Assembly: GCF_028748145.1 (NCBI RefSeq)
Contig: NZ_CP118181.1
Coordinates: 193,433 to 257,432, forward strand
Origin: Entomospira culicis
Lineage (GTDB): Bacteria; Spirochaetota; Spirochaetia; WRBN01
Direction of reading: 5' to 3'
Length of the DNA stretch: 64,000 nucleotides
Shown here: piece after piece, positions 1 through 7,952 of the stretch
How positions within the stretch are numbered: the first letter of the stretch is position 1
How the letters are laid out: every line of letters starts with the position of its first letter
The notes under the pieces: generated by a model
The model's input: the letters and a program-made list of their open reading frames with translations, nothing else
Databases searched by the model: none
What the model was told of the DNA's origin: nothing
Translations under genes and position numbers: made by a program

Positions 1-1
1 C

Positions 2-220
2 TTCGTGGGGGTTATCAATAACAACCTTAACCACGTCATGCGTCGCCTTACCTCTATCTCGCTTCTATTGATGTGGCCCTCGCTCATGGCAAGCATCTAT
101 GGGATGAATGTTGATCTCCCCTTTCAGAATGTTCCGTACGCTTTCTGGTGGGTTACTCTCTTTACGCTGGTCGTGGAGGTGGGGCTTTTTCGCTTTTTTA
201 GAAAACGGAAATTGTTATAA
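2..220 (+). CDS. corA: CorA-family divalent-cation channel, C-terminal end (partial)
   Basis: The frame enters from the left edge and gives about 72 residues. It carries the CorA signature YGMN (the GMN loop at the pore mouth, which selects hydrated Mg2+) between two hydrophobic stretches that fit TM1 and TM2, and ends in a short basic tail (RKRK), as the family does. The cytoplasmic funnel domain and the true start lie outside the window, so Mg2+ import is inferred from the family; a ZntB-like Zn2+ role cannot be excluded. It converges on the cNMP-binding gene only 12 bp away, and I see no hairpin terminator between them. Confidence 0.85.
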   Translation, partial: FVGVINNNLNHVMRRLTSISLLLMWPSLMASIYGMNVDLPFQNVPYAFWWVTLFTLVVEVGLFRFFRKRKLL

Positions 221-231
221 ATGCCTCGTTT

Positions 232-897
232 CTAGGTTGTTGAATCATCGGTATCACTCACGCTTTTGCGTCTTGCTTGCACAATGCGTTGAAGCTCTTG
301 AATATTTTGAATAATGATGCGATCGGGAAAGACAGAGATACGTCGATTCTCTTGATAGGTTGCGAGGATTTTTTTCGCCTTATCCATCGCAACGCCCGCC
401 CAAGTCGTTAGTTCATATGGGGTAATATTGATCGTAACATTCTCTTTATTGGTGATCTCTAGTTGTTCATAGAGCATCAGTAGCGCATCGAGGACTTGCG
501 TCTCATCATCGTTGAGCAGAAGGATTTGAAGCTGTCGACGTTGACGTTGAATGCGCTGGGCGCTAAGTGTGAGGATTTTGGTGGCGATGGTAACATTGGC
601 ATTAATGAGGAGTTCAAAGTTGGTTTTGGAAATTTTGTATGCTTGCGTCTCTTCAATGGCAATTGCCGTAGCACTGCGAGGATTGTTCGCAAGAATAGCC
701 ATTTCGCCGAAAAAGTCGCCATCGCCAACGGTCGCTACGAATTTTTCTACGCCATTAATAATTTTCACAAGGCGAATTTTCCCTTGCTTAATCATGTAGG
801 CGACATCTTCTGTGTCATGTTCGAAAAAGATAATTTCACCCTGTTTAAACGTAACTAAGAATCGTTCAAGACCCCCGGTTTTGGTTGTTTCACTCAT
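232..897 (-). CDS. Crp/Fnr-like cyclic-nucleotide-binding protein
   Basis: This 221-residue protein has an N-terminal cNMP-binding beta-roll (about residues 10-120) followed by a long helix and a C-terminal region the size of a Crp-type winged helix. The phosphate-binding cassette is well kept (FGEMAILANNPRSATA near residues 63-78: the Glu that contacts ribose and the Arg that contacts the cyclic phosphate are present), so real cAMP/cGMP or cyclic-nucleotide binding is likely. The C-terminal part matches a helix-turn-helix only loosely, so DNA binding is uncertain. It starts 3 bp after the stop of the cNMP/TPR gene upstream, so the two are co-transcribed and probably act together. Confidence 0.8.
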   Translation of the reverse strand: MSETTKTGGLERFLVTFKQGEIIFFEHDTEDVAYMIKQGKIRLVKIINGVEKFVATVGDGDFFGEMAILANNPRSATAIAIEETQAYKISKTNFELLINANVTIATKILTLSAQRIQRQRRQLQILLLNDDETQVLDALLMLYEQLEITNKENVTINITPYELTTWAGVAMDKAKKILATYQENRRISVFPDRIIIQNIQELQRIVQARRKSVSDTDDSTT

Positions 898-900
898 ATT

Positions 901-1905
901 TTAACTCTTCTTTTTGCGTAGATTTTCCAAAGTCTGTTTGACCTTATTGTACATCGGACTCTTTACCGGTAAGGTTTCTAGTAGTTTGACATAGACGCCT
1001 TGGGCAGCATTTTCGTTGTTGGTCTTCTCATAGGCAAGCCCTAAATAGAGTCTTGCGCGATCGATATCATCGTGCTCGCTATGTTCGGCAATGAAGGTGC
1101 TCAATGGTTCAATCGCATCGGCAAATTTGTCCATCTGCATCAACGTTTCACCTAAGAGATAGCGACAAGAGGCAATGAGGGTATCAAACGCCGGATCGCT
1201 CTCCATGCGTACCAGACGGGTAAGGCGTAGAAGCGCTTGGGAGTGCTTCTTTTGATTAAGCAGCACCTGCATCTCTTCATACTCGGTTTGCATGGGCGTT
1301 AGCTGACTACCTTGTTGGTTTGCTGGCTCTGAGACGGTAAGGTAGAGCTTTGTGCTTAGATCATCCTCCCCACCAATCTTTTGACTGGAGTAGTCGGCTT
1401 TTTCTTGTGCGATGTTGATAAATTCTCCATTAGGAAAGCGCGCAATATAGCGTTCATAGCTCTGTTTGGCTTGGGAGTATGCGCGATTTTTGAGGAAGAA
1501 GTTGGCGGTTTTGATGAGAAAGTGTTCAAAGTCAACTTTTTCGTCCTCGGTGGTGGCGTCGCTCATGAGGTGTAAGACTTGTGTGTGAATGCCTGTGAGT
1601 TGATCGATGAATGTTTTGAGGATAGAGGTACGTAATGTCTCATTACTTTGGATGAGCGCAAGAAATTCTTTGTATTCAAAGCTGACAATTTCGCTTGGGA
1701 GCGTGGCCATGGCGGTTTGGCTCTGGGTTTTACCAATGAGGGTTGCCTGTGTGCCAAAGAAGAAGCCCGGTTGAATAATCTCGCTTTTGTTATGGGTGTC
1801 AGAAGAGAGCTCCACACTGCCTCTACGCAGGAGGTAGAAGTGCGAGGTATGGTCGCCTTGAAAGTAGATGACTGATTTTGTCTTAAAATGTAAAATACTT
1901 GGCAT
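901..1905 (-). CDS. Degenerate cNMP-binding domain plus TPR repeats protein
   Basis: The 334-residue protein starts with a cNMP-binding-like beta-roll (about residues 1-110) and continues with helical repeats of TPR type (about 130-330, for example FADAIEPLSTFI and ARLYLGLAYEKTNNE). In the cassette the canonical FGE...PR.A has become FGTQATLIGKTQSQTA: the ribose-binding Glu and the phosphate-binding Arg are both missing, so it probably does not bind a cyclic nucleotide in the usual way. The ATG has a good RBS (AAAGGGG, 7-8 nt upstream). First gene of a two-gene operon with the intact cNMP protein; a scaffold or partner role is my inference. Confidence 0.75.
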   Translation of the reverse strand: MPSILHFKTKSVIYFQGDHTSHFYLLRRGSVELSSDTHNKSEIIQPGFFFGTQATLIGKTQSQTAMATLPSEIVSFEYKEFLALIQSNETLRTSILKTFIDQLTGIHTQVLHLMSDATTEDEKVDFEHFLIKTANFFLKNRAYSQAKQSYERYIARFPNGEFINIAQEKADYSSQKIGGEDDLSTKLYLTVSEPANQQGSQLTPMQTEYEEMQVLLNQKKHSQALLRLTRLVRMESDPAFDTLIASCRYLLGETLMQMDKFADAIEPLSTFIAEHSEHDDIDRARLYLGLAYEKTNNENAAQGVYVKLLETLPVKSPMYNKVKQTLENLRKKKS

Positions 1906-1940
1906 GTTTTGCCCCTTTGGTTTGGCGTAACTAGGAATGT

Positions 1941-2609
1941 TTAGTATACGAAAACTAACGATAGTATACCATAATAGAGGAAAAATGACAAGGCATCACC
2001 ACTTTTCTTGGGGTAAGAGATGGGGCAGAAGTGATGATGATAGTGGCGTAGGGTGAGGGTGCGACTCATCTGTTGGGGGTACTCGAGGAGATCTTGAAGG
2101 AACAAGGGGATGGTGATAAGGGTACGATAGGCGCGAGGTTTTGGGCGATAGCGTAGGGTGATGGCATAGGTTCGGCGGCGCCAAAGCGGTGGAATTTGGA
2201 CAAGATAACTTCTTACTAAGAGAATACTTATAGCAAGATCGGCGCTCCATTTGGGGCGATGTAAGGGCTTGAGGTAGAGCATGATACTGGCGATGATATC
2301 TGCTTCGTTAAGCAGATGGTAAAGCAGGAGAGCGAGGATGATTTGTGTCGTGATTTGACTGCTTTTCAAGAGGAGAGTTGACCAAGAGGCGCTTAATGTT
2401 ATCAGTGAAAAGAGTTGATAACTTAAGGCAATGAGGATAATGAATCGCCCCCGATAAAGCACATGGATAAGTTTTCCCATCCGATAACTCATAAAGAGCG
2501 GGATGGCCAAGAGCCACACCAGAGCAAGGTGCCATGGGGCGGATGCCTGCTGTGTCGTACCTAAAAAGATCGCCCAGAGCGGAATTAAATAGCGCTTGTC
2601 CGCAATCAT
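1941..2609 (-). CDS. bioN: ECF transporter T component (BioN-like)
   Basis: A 222-residue membrane protein with four to five hydrophobic helices, then two short arginine-containing helices (LRYRP near residue 150 and TLRHYHH near 190) where EcfT/CbiQ proteins have their coupling helices that dock on the ATPases. The match is to the short BioN type. It follows the ATPase gene with one base between stop and start, and BioY precedes that, giving the order bioY-bioM-bioN. With BioY in the same operon, high-affinity biotin uptake is the likely function. The classical ARG coupling motifs are only partly kept, so the symbol rests partly on context. Confidence 0.75.
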   Translation of the reverse strand: MIADKRYLIPLWAIFLGTTQQASAPWHLALVWLLAIPLFMSYRMGKLIHVLYRGRFIILIALSYQLFSLITLSASWSTLLLKSSQITTQIILALLLYHLLNEADIIASIMLYLKPLHRPKWSADLAISILLVRSYLVQIPPLWRRRTYAITLRYRPKPRAYRTLITIPLFLQDLLEYPQQMSRTLTLRHYHHHFCPISYPKKSGDALSFFLYYGILSLVFVY

Positions 2610-2610
2610 C

Positions 2611-3348
2611 TTACCACTGCCAAGCTGGAGCGTAGGGATCTTTGAGATCGAAATCTTGCCAAGGAATTTGGTCTCTATTTTTTTCGGTGAGGGGCCTCTC
2701 TAACGCTATCTTTTTTTCAGAAAGAATGAGTAGATAGTTGGCAAGGGAGATCACTTTTTCCACTTCATGGGTGGCAATTATCACACTCTTGCCTGCTTTC
2801 AGAAGAAGTTCGATGCCCGATCGTACTTGTTTGACCGCGGTATAGTCGAGATTGGCAAAGGGTTCATCCAAAAGGATAAGGGCGGAGCGGTGGGTGAAAA
2901 TTCCGGCTAAGAGGAGTAATCGCATCTGCCCTCCGCTTAGGGTGTGCGGTGCTTGATGGCGTATATGCCATAATCCAAAGTGCCTGAGCGCCTCTTCGGT
3001 GATGCGTTTGGCTTCATCATTGCTCTCGCCGGCGAGCATGGGATGGAGATAGAGATCGTCCCAGACGCTCTGCCCTAAAAGTTGACTCTCCACACTTTGC
3101 ATGAGCAAACTTACCGATCGATATTTTGTCTTGCCTTTGGGTTTCGTTTGATGTTCGGTATCTAAGGTGATGGCTCCACTGTCGGGCTTCTCGAGATCGG
3201 CAATTAGGCGTAAGAGTAAACTCTTCCCTGATCCACAAGCGCCTGCGAGGATGGCACAACTACGATGTGGTAGCGTCATCGATAACGCATCGAGAATGCA
3301 CTTTTTCTCATACGACTTGCTTAGGCGATTGAGAGTTAGTAAGGGCAA
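2611..3348 (-). CDS. bioM: ECF transporter ATPase (BioM-like)
   Basis: A 245-residue ABC ATPase with all core motifs: Walker A GACGSGKS (about residues 36-43), signature LSGGQ (about 138), Walker B LILLDEP (about 160) and the switch His in ATHEVE (about 194). It energises the biotin ECF transporter as the only ATPase in the cluster. The start is TTG: the preceding bioY ends TAA immediately before it, and AGGAG at the end of bioY is placed six bases upstream, so reinitiation or coupling is likely. Length is normal for BioM/EcfA. Confidence 0.85.
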   Translation of the reverse strand: MPLLTLNRLSKSYEKKCILDALSMTLPHRSCAILAGACGSGKSLLLRLIADLEKPDSGAITLDTEHQTKPKGKTKYRSVSLLMQSVESQLLGQSVWDDLYLHPMLAGESNDEAKRITEEALRHFGLWHIRHQAPHTLSGGQMRLLLLAGIFTHRSALILLDEPFANLDYTAVKQVRSGIELLLKAGKSVIIATHEVEKVISLANYLLILSEKKIALERPLTEKNRDQIPWQDFDLKDPYAPAWQW

Positions 3349-3936
3349 TTACTGCTCCTGTTGATGAGGGCGAGGTAAAAGCTCATAGGTAATGGCGACA
3401 AGAATACTCTTGATCAGATCAGGCAGGAGGAAGAGAAGAAAGCCCATCCAAAAAATTTCTTGCCAGCTTAGCCACTCCATCGACCCATCGGCAAGTTGAT
3501 GGCCACTACGCCAACGTAACCAAGGTAAGCCAATGAGATAGACACTAAGAAGTGCCGGTATCAAGAGGATAGTGCGTAAGATGATACGGATGGTACTAGA
3601 GAGTGTTACGGGGAATTTGATATGTCCTACCCAGCCGGCAACGATTGCCATAAGGAGATAGCCCAAGATATAGCCACTGGTGGGCATGATGAAGAAGGCA
3701 AGACCATTAGCGCCCGTGGCAAAGACGGGTAAGCCTAAGATGCCCAAGAAGATCCAGAGAGCCACCGAAGCGACTGCGATCTTGACGCCCCACAAGAGAG
3801 CTACCAGCATAATAAAGAACGATTGCGCGGTGATGGGGATACCGAGCATCGGGAGCTTGATGTACGATCCAAAGATAATCAGTGCGCTAAAGAGCGGGAT
3901 GGTGGTAAGCGTAATCAATGGGTGATCTTTCATCAT
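3349..3936 (-). CDS. bioY: Biotin-specific S component BioY
   Basis: 195 residues with six hydrophobic helices. The central stretch has the BioY pattern: a short LxVF...GxxGLAFxxxPTSGYILGY segment (about residues 65-95), which in the family forms the biotin site. It sits first in the bioY-bioM-bioN run and 9 bp after a TPR gene, which may share its transcript. The only weakness is that the C-terminal third is hydrophobic but not very conserved. No biotin synthesis genes are visible here, so the cell may depend on uptake; that is an inference from this window only. Confidence 0.85.
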   Translation of the reverse strand: MMKDHPLITLTTIPLFSALIIFGSYIKLPMLGIPITAQSFFIMLVALLWGVKIAVASVALWIFLGILGLPVFATGANGLAFFIMPTSGYILGYLLMAIVAGWVGHIKFPVTLSSTIRIILRTILLIPALLSVYLIGLPWLRWRSGHQLADGSMEWLSWQEIFWMGFLLFLLPDLIKSILVAITYELLPRPHQQEQ

Positions 3937-3945
3937 GCGCTCTTT

Positions 3946-4734
3946 TTAACGAATAATATTGAGGGAGTGATTGCTATATTTTTGGGCTTCCACGCGTTGG
4001 GCAGAGGTTACGTCTGGCCAAAATTTCGCATCGATTGCTTTACTATAATATACGCTGGCTTCGGAAATCTTGCCGGCTAGGCGTAGGTTGTGCGCGAGGT
4101 GAAAGTAGGCTTTGCCTACCGGATGATAGGGATTGTGGGGTTGCGTCTCGGTTGCTTGCACGTAGATGTGTAGTTGTTTGACAGCCTCATCGTATTCGCC
4201 TAGGGCTTGGTGCGCGCGTGCAAGGTAGAAGTTGGCAATACGACTGGGGTGGGAGTCGTGGCGAGCAAGATTGGCAAAATCCTCTTTGGCGCGTTGGTAT
4301 TGTTGATGCTTGAGATAATATTGTCCACGTTGCCAGCGGGCATAGGTGTTGTTAGGCTCGCGGGTGATGATGGTATTCCAGTCGGCAAGGGCAAGATGTT
4401 CGGCATTGCTCATGGTGTAGAAGAAGGCCCGATGGTAGAGAAAGTCGACATTTTTAGGGAAAATTTGGATTGCTTGGGTGAGTACCGCAATCGCCTTTTG
4501 ATACTCTTTTCGATCAAAATAGAGATAGCTTAGTGCTGAATAAAAGCGTTCATCATAAGGATAGAGCTTGATAGCGTATTCATAATGGTTGCGCGCTTTC
4601 TCCCACTCACCTTCGGCTTGATAGGCAACGCCATACATGTAGATGCGCGAGGCTTCTTTTTGATGATGATTGGCAGGATTGGCAAAGAGAGGCGAGCTAA
4701 GCAACACAAATAAAATAAGATAAGCATACTTCAT
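3946..4734 (-). CDS. Exported TPR-repeat protein
   Basis: The chosen start gives 262 residues beginning MKYAYLILFVLLSSPLFA, a clear signal peptide with cleavage after about residue 18. The mature part is tandem TPR motifs (for example AYQAEGEWEKARNHYEYAI, ALSYLYFDRKEYQKAI, RGQYYLKHQQYQRAKEDF). I chose this start over a longer one because a sigma70-type promoter (TTGACT-17-TATGAT, 4742-4770) ends seven bases upstream, so the longer form could not be translated from it. No good RBS is present, which suggests a leaderless mRNA. It precedes bioY by 9 bp; whether it has any link to biotin uptake is unknown. Confidence 0.75.
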   Translation of the reverse strand: MKYAYLILFVLLSSPLFANPANHHQKEASRIYMYGVAYQAEGEWEKARNHYEYAIKLYPYDERFYSALSYLYFDRKEYQKAIAVLTQAIQIFPKNVDFLYHRAFFYTMSNAEHLALADWNTIITREPNNTYARWQRGQYYLKHQQYQRAKEDFANLARHDSHPSRIANFYLARAHQALGEYDEAVKQLHIYVQATETQPHNPYHPVGKAYFHLAHNLRLAGKISEASVYYSKAIDAKFWPDVTSAQRVEAQKYSNHSLNIIR

Positions 4735-4741
4735 GCTCTCT

Positions 4742-4770
4742 ATCATAGCGAATTTTACAAAAATAGTCAA
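4742..4770 (-). promoter_or_regulatory. Sigma70-type promoter of the TPR gene
   Basis: TTGACT (4765-4770), 17-bp spacer, TATGAT (4742-4747). The start codon at 4734 is seven bases further, so transcription should begin at or within a base of the ATG. Confidence 0.65.
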
Positions 4771-4789
4771 AGTCTTAAGGTTCTCTTGC

Positions 4790-4818
4790 TTGATAAATTT
4801 AGCATAATTGGGTAAACT
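4790..4818 (+). promoter_or_regulatory. Sigma70-type promoter of the secreted protein gene at 4840
   Basis: TTGATA (4790-4795), 17-bp spacer, TAAACT (4813-4818). An RBS AGGAG lies at 4829-4833, six bases before the ATG. The promoter is back to back with that of the TPR gene. Confidence 0.6.
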
Positions 4819-4839
4819 AAGAGGCAATAGGAGTTTATC

Positions 4840-5403
4840 ATGCGTATTTTTTCCATTGCAATGCTATTGTTGTTGCTCTCCAGCGCAGTTATGGCGCAAA
4901 GTGTTTTAAGTGATCTTTTTCAGATTCCTCTAGGCTCCTCCACCGAAGCGTTACAGCGCCACGCACGCACGCACGCCTGGCAAGAGGTGCTTGAGGCAGA
5001 GAACGAACTCTGGAAAAGAGAACCCGCCATTGCCTTTCAAGCTATCCGTGATGCCCAAGGTACAGCCAATGTACGTTTATTGGTCTATCGGGTCAATTGG
5101 TTTAATCAATCGGTTGATATCTACTTCTTTTTTCACCGTAATCGGCTCTTTGCTGTCAACCTTTTCTTTCCTAACGCCGTGAGTGAGGAGCAATTTATTG
5201 CGCTTGTGCAGGAGGTGGGAGGCCCTAAAAAAGATGGGTACTTGGGATACGGTAGACCTATTTTACAGGATAGTGCAAAATTTTTGGTTTATATGTGGTA
5301 CTTAAACACCTCTTTTACCCACACCCTTATTATGACATATGCCGGAGTCGGGGTTCAACCTAGCCTTAGTATTCAGATAATGGATGAGAATCTGGGTATG
5401 TAG
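4840..5403 (+). CDS. Secreted protein of unknown function
   Basis: 187 residues. A signal peptide (MRIFSIAMLLLLLSSAVMA, cut after about residue 19) is followed by a mixed alpha/beta domain with no family that I recognise. The segment IPLGSSTEALQRH near residues 29-41 resembles the G-S/T-x-E helix starts also seen in the small secreted proteins at 15345 and 17224, so they may be distant relatives; that is weak. A good RBS (AGGAG) and its own promoter and terminator show it is a single-gene unit. Probably periplasmic. Confidence 0.7.
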   Translation: MRIFSIAMLLLLLSSAVMAQSVLSDLFQIPLGSSTEALQRHARTHAWQEVLEAENELWKREPAIAFQAIRDAQGTANVRLLVYRVNWFNQSVDIYFFFHRNRLFAVNLFFPNAVSEEQFIALVQEVGGPKKDGYLGYGRPILQDSAKFLVYMWYLNTSFTHTLIMTYAGVGVQPSLSIQIMDENLGM

Positions 5404-5428
5404 GTTGGGCAATAGCATAGAAATAAAC

Positions 5429-5460
5429 AAAGAGATCATCAACGATGATCTCTTTAGTTT
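5429..5460 (+). terminator. Rho-independent terminator after the gene at 4840
   Basis: A perfect 12-bp stem (AAAGAGATCATC / GATGATCTCTTT) with a three-base loop, followed by a T-rich tract. Confidence 0.8.
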
Positions 5461-5563
5461 TTGAAAAGGAGTATTACATAAACACATTGTTAAAATCTCT
5501 AACTATGCACTTAATGAGAGTATATCTTAGGGATGTGAAGGAAGTATGAAGGAGAGTGATTTT

Positions 5564-6217
5564 TTACAAAAATTCTTGTAACTCGCTAAAAACGGGATGT
5601 TCTTTGAGGTTTTCTAAGGTGATCTCTTCATCGTTAAGGAGCGTTTGGAGAAGTTTCTTTGCCTCTTTTGTCTGATTTAGCCGGACTAACGCGACAATTT
5701 CTAAGAGATCGCACTCATTTTGTTCGGCGTCAAAGGCGCGTGAGGCTTGGCACTCGGCAAGGGCAAGGGCATTTTCATTCTTTTCCAGATAAATTCTTGC
5801 GCGTAGAGCAAATGCCTCCATGGAGAAGGAGACATCCTCTTCTAAGTACTCATCCTCTTCATGAAAATCCATCTCTATCGCTAAGACACGAGCCAAGGCA
5901 TAAAGCGCCTGCTCATGGTTGCCGTAAATAGAGTGTAGTGTGCCTAAAGCAAACCAGCTAACGGTATGTTCTGGATCGGCTTCTACGGCTTTCTCGAGAA
6001 GAACTTGCGCTTGGCTTGGATCGTTTTCCATGTCGTAGATGAGGGCGAGGTTGCTATAGCTATCGGCAATGAAATCACCTAAATCGATACACCGCCAGAA
6101 ATCTTTTTTGGCTAGATCTAGGGTGGTTGGCTCTTCTAAGAAATAGACGCCCCGTTCATAGTAGGCTTTAGCATCTTCTGGATGCTCTTTGATGCGCTGA
6201 TCGTAGGGACTCTTCAT
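5564..6217 (-). CDS. TPR-repeat protein, cytoplasmic
   Basis: With the start at 6217 (MKSPYDQRIKEHP) the protein has 217 residues, no signal peptide, and a chain of TPR motifs (KAYYERGVYFLEEP, SYSNLALIYDMENDPSQAQVLLEKAVE, SWFALGTLHSIYGNHEQAL). It is acidic in the second half. A longer form would extend into the end of murQ; I preferred the internal Met because the extra 24 residues are basic, low in TPR character and overlap murQ. It follows murQ by 22 bp and is probably co-transcribed with it. Function unknown; TPR proteins usually hold protein complexes together. Confidence 0.7.
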   Translation of the reverse strand: MKSPYDQRIKEHPEDAKAYYERGVYFLEEPTTLDLAKKDFWRCIDLGDFIADSYSNLALIYDMENDPSQAQVLLEKAVEADPEHTVSWFALGTLHSIYGNHEQALYALARVLAIEMDFHEEDEYLEEDVSFSMEAFALRARIYLEKNENALALAECQASRAFDAEQNECDLLEIVALVRLNQTKEAKKLLQTLLNDEEITLENLKEHPVFSELQEFL

Positions 6218-6239
6218 GCGTGTTAGGGATCCTTTTTTG

Positions 6240-7145
6240 TTAGGGCTGATGTTGTAGCGCCTTGGAGATAAATCCTTGGTGCTCCTCAAGTAAAGCGATA
6301 GCTTGATCGTAGTTAATGTTGGCTAAGATCATGAGAATAGCAACCTTCGAGCTACGTTGGCTAAGCTGGAGTGTGGCTTGGGCTTGCTCACGCGATGCAC
6401 CAGTTGCCTCTTGGACGATGCGAATTTGTCGCTCGATAAGCTTCTCATTGGAGGGTTTCACATCGACCATGAGGTTACCAAAAGCTTTTCCTAGACGAAT
6501 CATCGTACCTGTAGAGATCATATTGACTACGAGCTTTTGCGACGTTCCGCTCTTGAGTCGAGTAGATCCAGTAAGCACTTCAGGGCCCGGTAAAACTTCA
6601 ATAAGAGTATCGATATAGGGGGCTTGTTCCAACTGTTTAGAACAGGCGATAAGCGCAGTTTTTGCGCCCAGCTCATGGGCGTAACGTAGACCACCATGGA
6701 CATAAGGGGTACGTCCACTTGCTGTAATGCCAACAAGAATATCGTTTTTGGTAAAATTATGGCTGGCTAAATCTTTTCCACCCATAGCGCTATCGTCTTC
6801 AGCACCCTCGATGGCGTTGCGTAGCGCATCTTCTCCACCAGCGATGACACCGACAACGAGGGAGGGATCGACACCGAAGGTTGGGGGACATTCTGATGCA
6901 TCGAGTACACCCAGACGACCAGAGGTTCCTGCGCCAAGATAGAAGAGGCGTCCGCCTTTTTGCATGGCGCTAACGGTCGCATCGATGACGGTGGCGATAG
7001 CCGGGAGCGTTTGTGCGACGGCAAGGGCAACTTTTTGGTCTTCTTCGTTGATCAGTTTGAGCATTTCAAGGGTAGAGAGTTGATCAATGTGTTTGGTGTT
7101 GGGGTTGATTTGCTCGGTGGCAATTTTAGAAAGATCGATATGCAT
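6240..7145 (-). CDS. murQ: N-acetylmuramic acid 6-phosphate etherase MurQ
   Basis: 301 residues of the SIS-domain etherase family, which cleaves the lactyl ether of MurNAc-6-P to GlcNAc-6-P and lactate in cell-wall recycling. Visible marks: the N-terminal TEQINPNTKHID, the sugar-binding GAGTSGRLGVLDASECPPTFG (quoted in pieces: GAGTSGRLGVL, ASECPPTFG), AEDD (catalytic Glu region), and GSTRLKSGT at about 220. A longer ATG frame starts inside the upstream tRNA and is rejected; the chosen ATG has GAGG seven bases upstream. It is transcribed with tRNA-Ala from one promoter. Confidence 0.93.
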   Translation of the reverse strand: MHIDLSKIATEQINPNTKHIDQLSTLEMLKLINEEDQKVALAVAQTLPAIATVIDATVSAMQKGGRLFYLGAGTSGRLGVLDASECPPTFGVDPSLVVGVIAGGEDALRNAIEGAEDDSAMGGKDLASHNFTKNDILVGITASGRTPYVHGGLRYAHELGAKTALIACSKQLEQAPYIDTLIEVLPGPEVLTGSTRLKSGTSQKLVVNMISTGTMIRLGKAFGNLMVDVKPSNEKLIERQIRIVQEATGASREQAQATLQLSQRSSKVAILMILANINYDQAIALLEEHQGFISKALQHQP

Positions 7146-7171
7146 AACTGCCTCGCAGTGATATAAAAGTG

Positions 7172-7244
<73 letters not shown>

Positions 7245-7257
7245 ATAAGTCGACTTT

Positions 7258-7286
7258 ATGATAGCCTATTTAGCCAAAGATGTCAA
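7258..7286 (-). promoter_or_regulatory. Promoter of the tRNA-Ala/murQ unit
   Basis: TTGACA (7281-7286), 17-bp spacer, TATCAT (7258-7263) on the minus strand; predicted start about 7 bases before the tRNA. Confidence 0.75.
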
Positions 7287-7331
7287 GGGCGTATACGATT
7301 TTTCTCTCTTCATATAGATAAGAAGAGAGCG

Positions 7332-7811
7332 TTATAAGGTGATGGTGATGGCTTTACCACAAGGTTGCCAGTTTGATTGGAGGGATAGCTGGTGGAAGGT
7401 TGCGGTTTCGTTGCTGATGGTGCGCTCGATGACGAGGAGGCGGTCGACCTCGCTGGATTGTGGGATAAGAATGGCGAGGGTTGCGCTGAGGGTGCGTAGC
7501 CAACGGTCGCTTTTGGTGGGGTGTTGGGGGTTGTCGAGGCAGAGGGTGATGGTATGGATAGCTTGGCTTTGGTGGTCTCCGGTGAGGGTGAGGCGGAGGC
7601 CTTGGGCATTTTGGTGGAAGGCTCGGGTGGTATCGCCATCGCGGATAAAGCGGGCGTTGGCAATAAACGAGGTGATGCGCTGGGTGCGTAGACCACGTAA
7701 GTATTGATGTAGGGTGATGTCGATCGTGCTCTCTTGTTGTTGTGCAAAGGCGGGGATGAGGAGGAGGTGCATGAGCGTGATAAGTAGGCTGATGCGTAAT
7801 ATTTTTTGCAT
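7332..7811 (-). CDS. Secreted protein of unknown function
   Basis: 159 residues beginning MQKILRISLLITLMHLLLIPAFA, a signal peptide cleaved after about residue 23. The mature part looks beta-rich (alternating polar/hydrophobic strands such as LRLTLTGDHQSQAIHTITLCLD). The long upstream extension of this frame is rejected because it lacks an RBS, whereas this ATG has GGAG eight bases upstream. No family recognised. It is divergent from the RavA-like gene, with 141 bp between them. Confidence 0.65.
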   Translation of the reverse strand: MQKILRISLLITLMHLLLIPAFAQQQESTIDITLHQYLRGLRTQRITSFIANARFIRDGDTTRAFHQNAQGLRLTLTGDHQSQAIHTITLCLDNPQHPTKSDRWLRTLSATLAILIPQSSEVDRLLVIERTISNETATFHQLSLQSNWQPCGKAITITL

Positions 7812-7917
7812 AAAGGAACTCCTTGAATCTGATAGATTTGGGATCGCGGGGATCTTTTTTATAATATCGACATTAAATAGGAAAAAGTCCGCCTCTTTTG
7901 TAAAAATGGAGAAAGGT

Positions 7918-7946
7918 TTGACGCAAGTGGCGATTCGTGCTACACT
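7918..7946 (+). promoter_or_regulatory. Promoter of the RavA-like gene
   Basis: TTGACG (7918-7923), 17-bp spacer, TACACT (7941-7946). The ATG at 7953 is at the expected transcription start, so the mRNA may be leaderless. Confidence 0.65.
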
Positions 7947-7952
7947 ATTTGT

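Noticed and set aside
7303-7331. Hairpin CTCTCTTC / GAAGAGAG next to the secreted protein gene as a terminator
   Set aside because: The T-run is on the wrong side for the minus-strand gene (A-run follows the stem).
7310-7747. A 145-codon minus-strand frame rich in Ser/Pro/Thr overlapping the secreted protein gene at 7332
   Set aside because: Low-complexity composition typical of a shifted frame; the other frame has a signal peptide and RBS.
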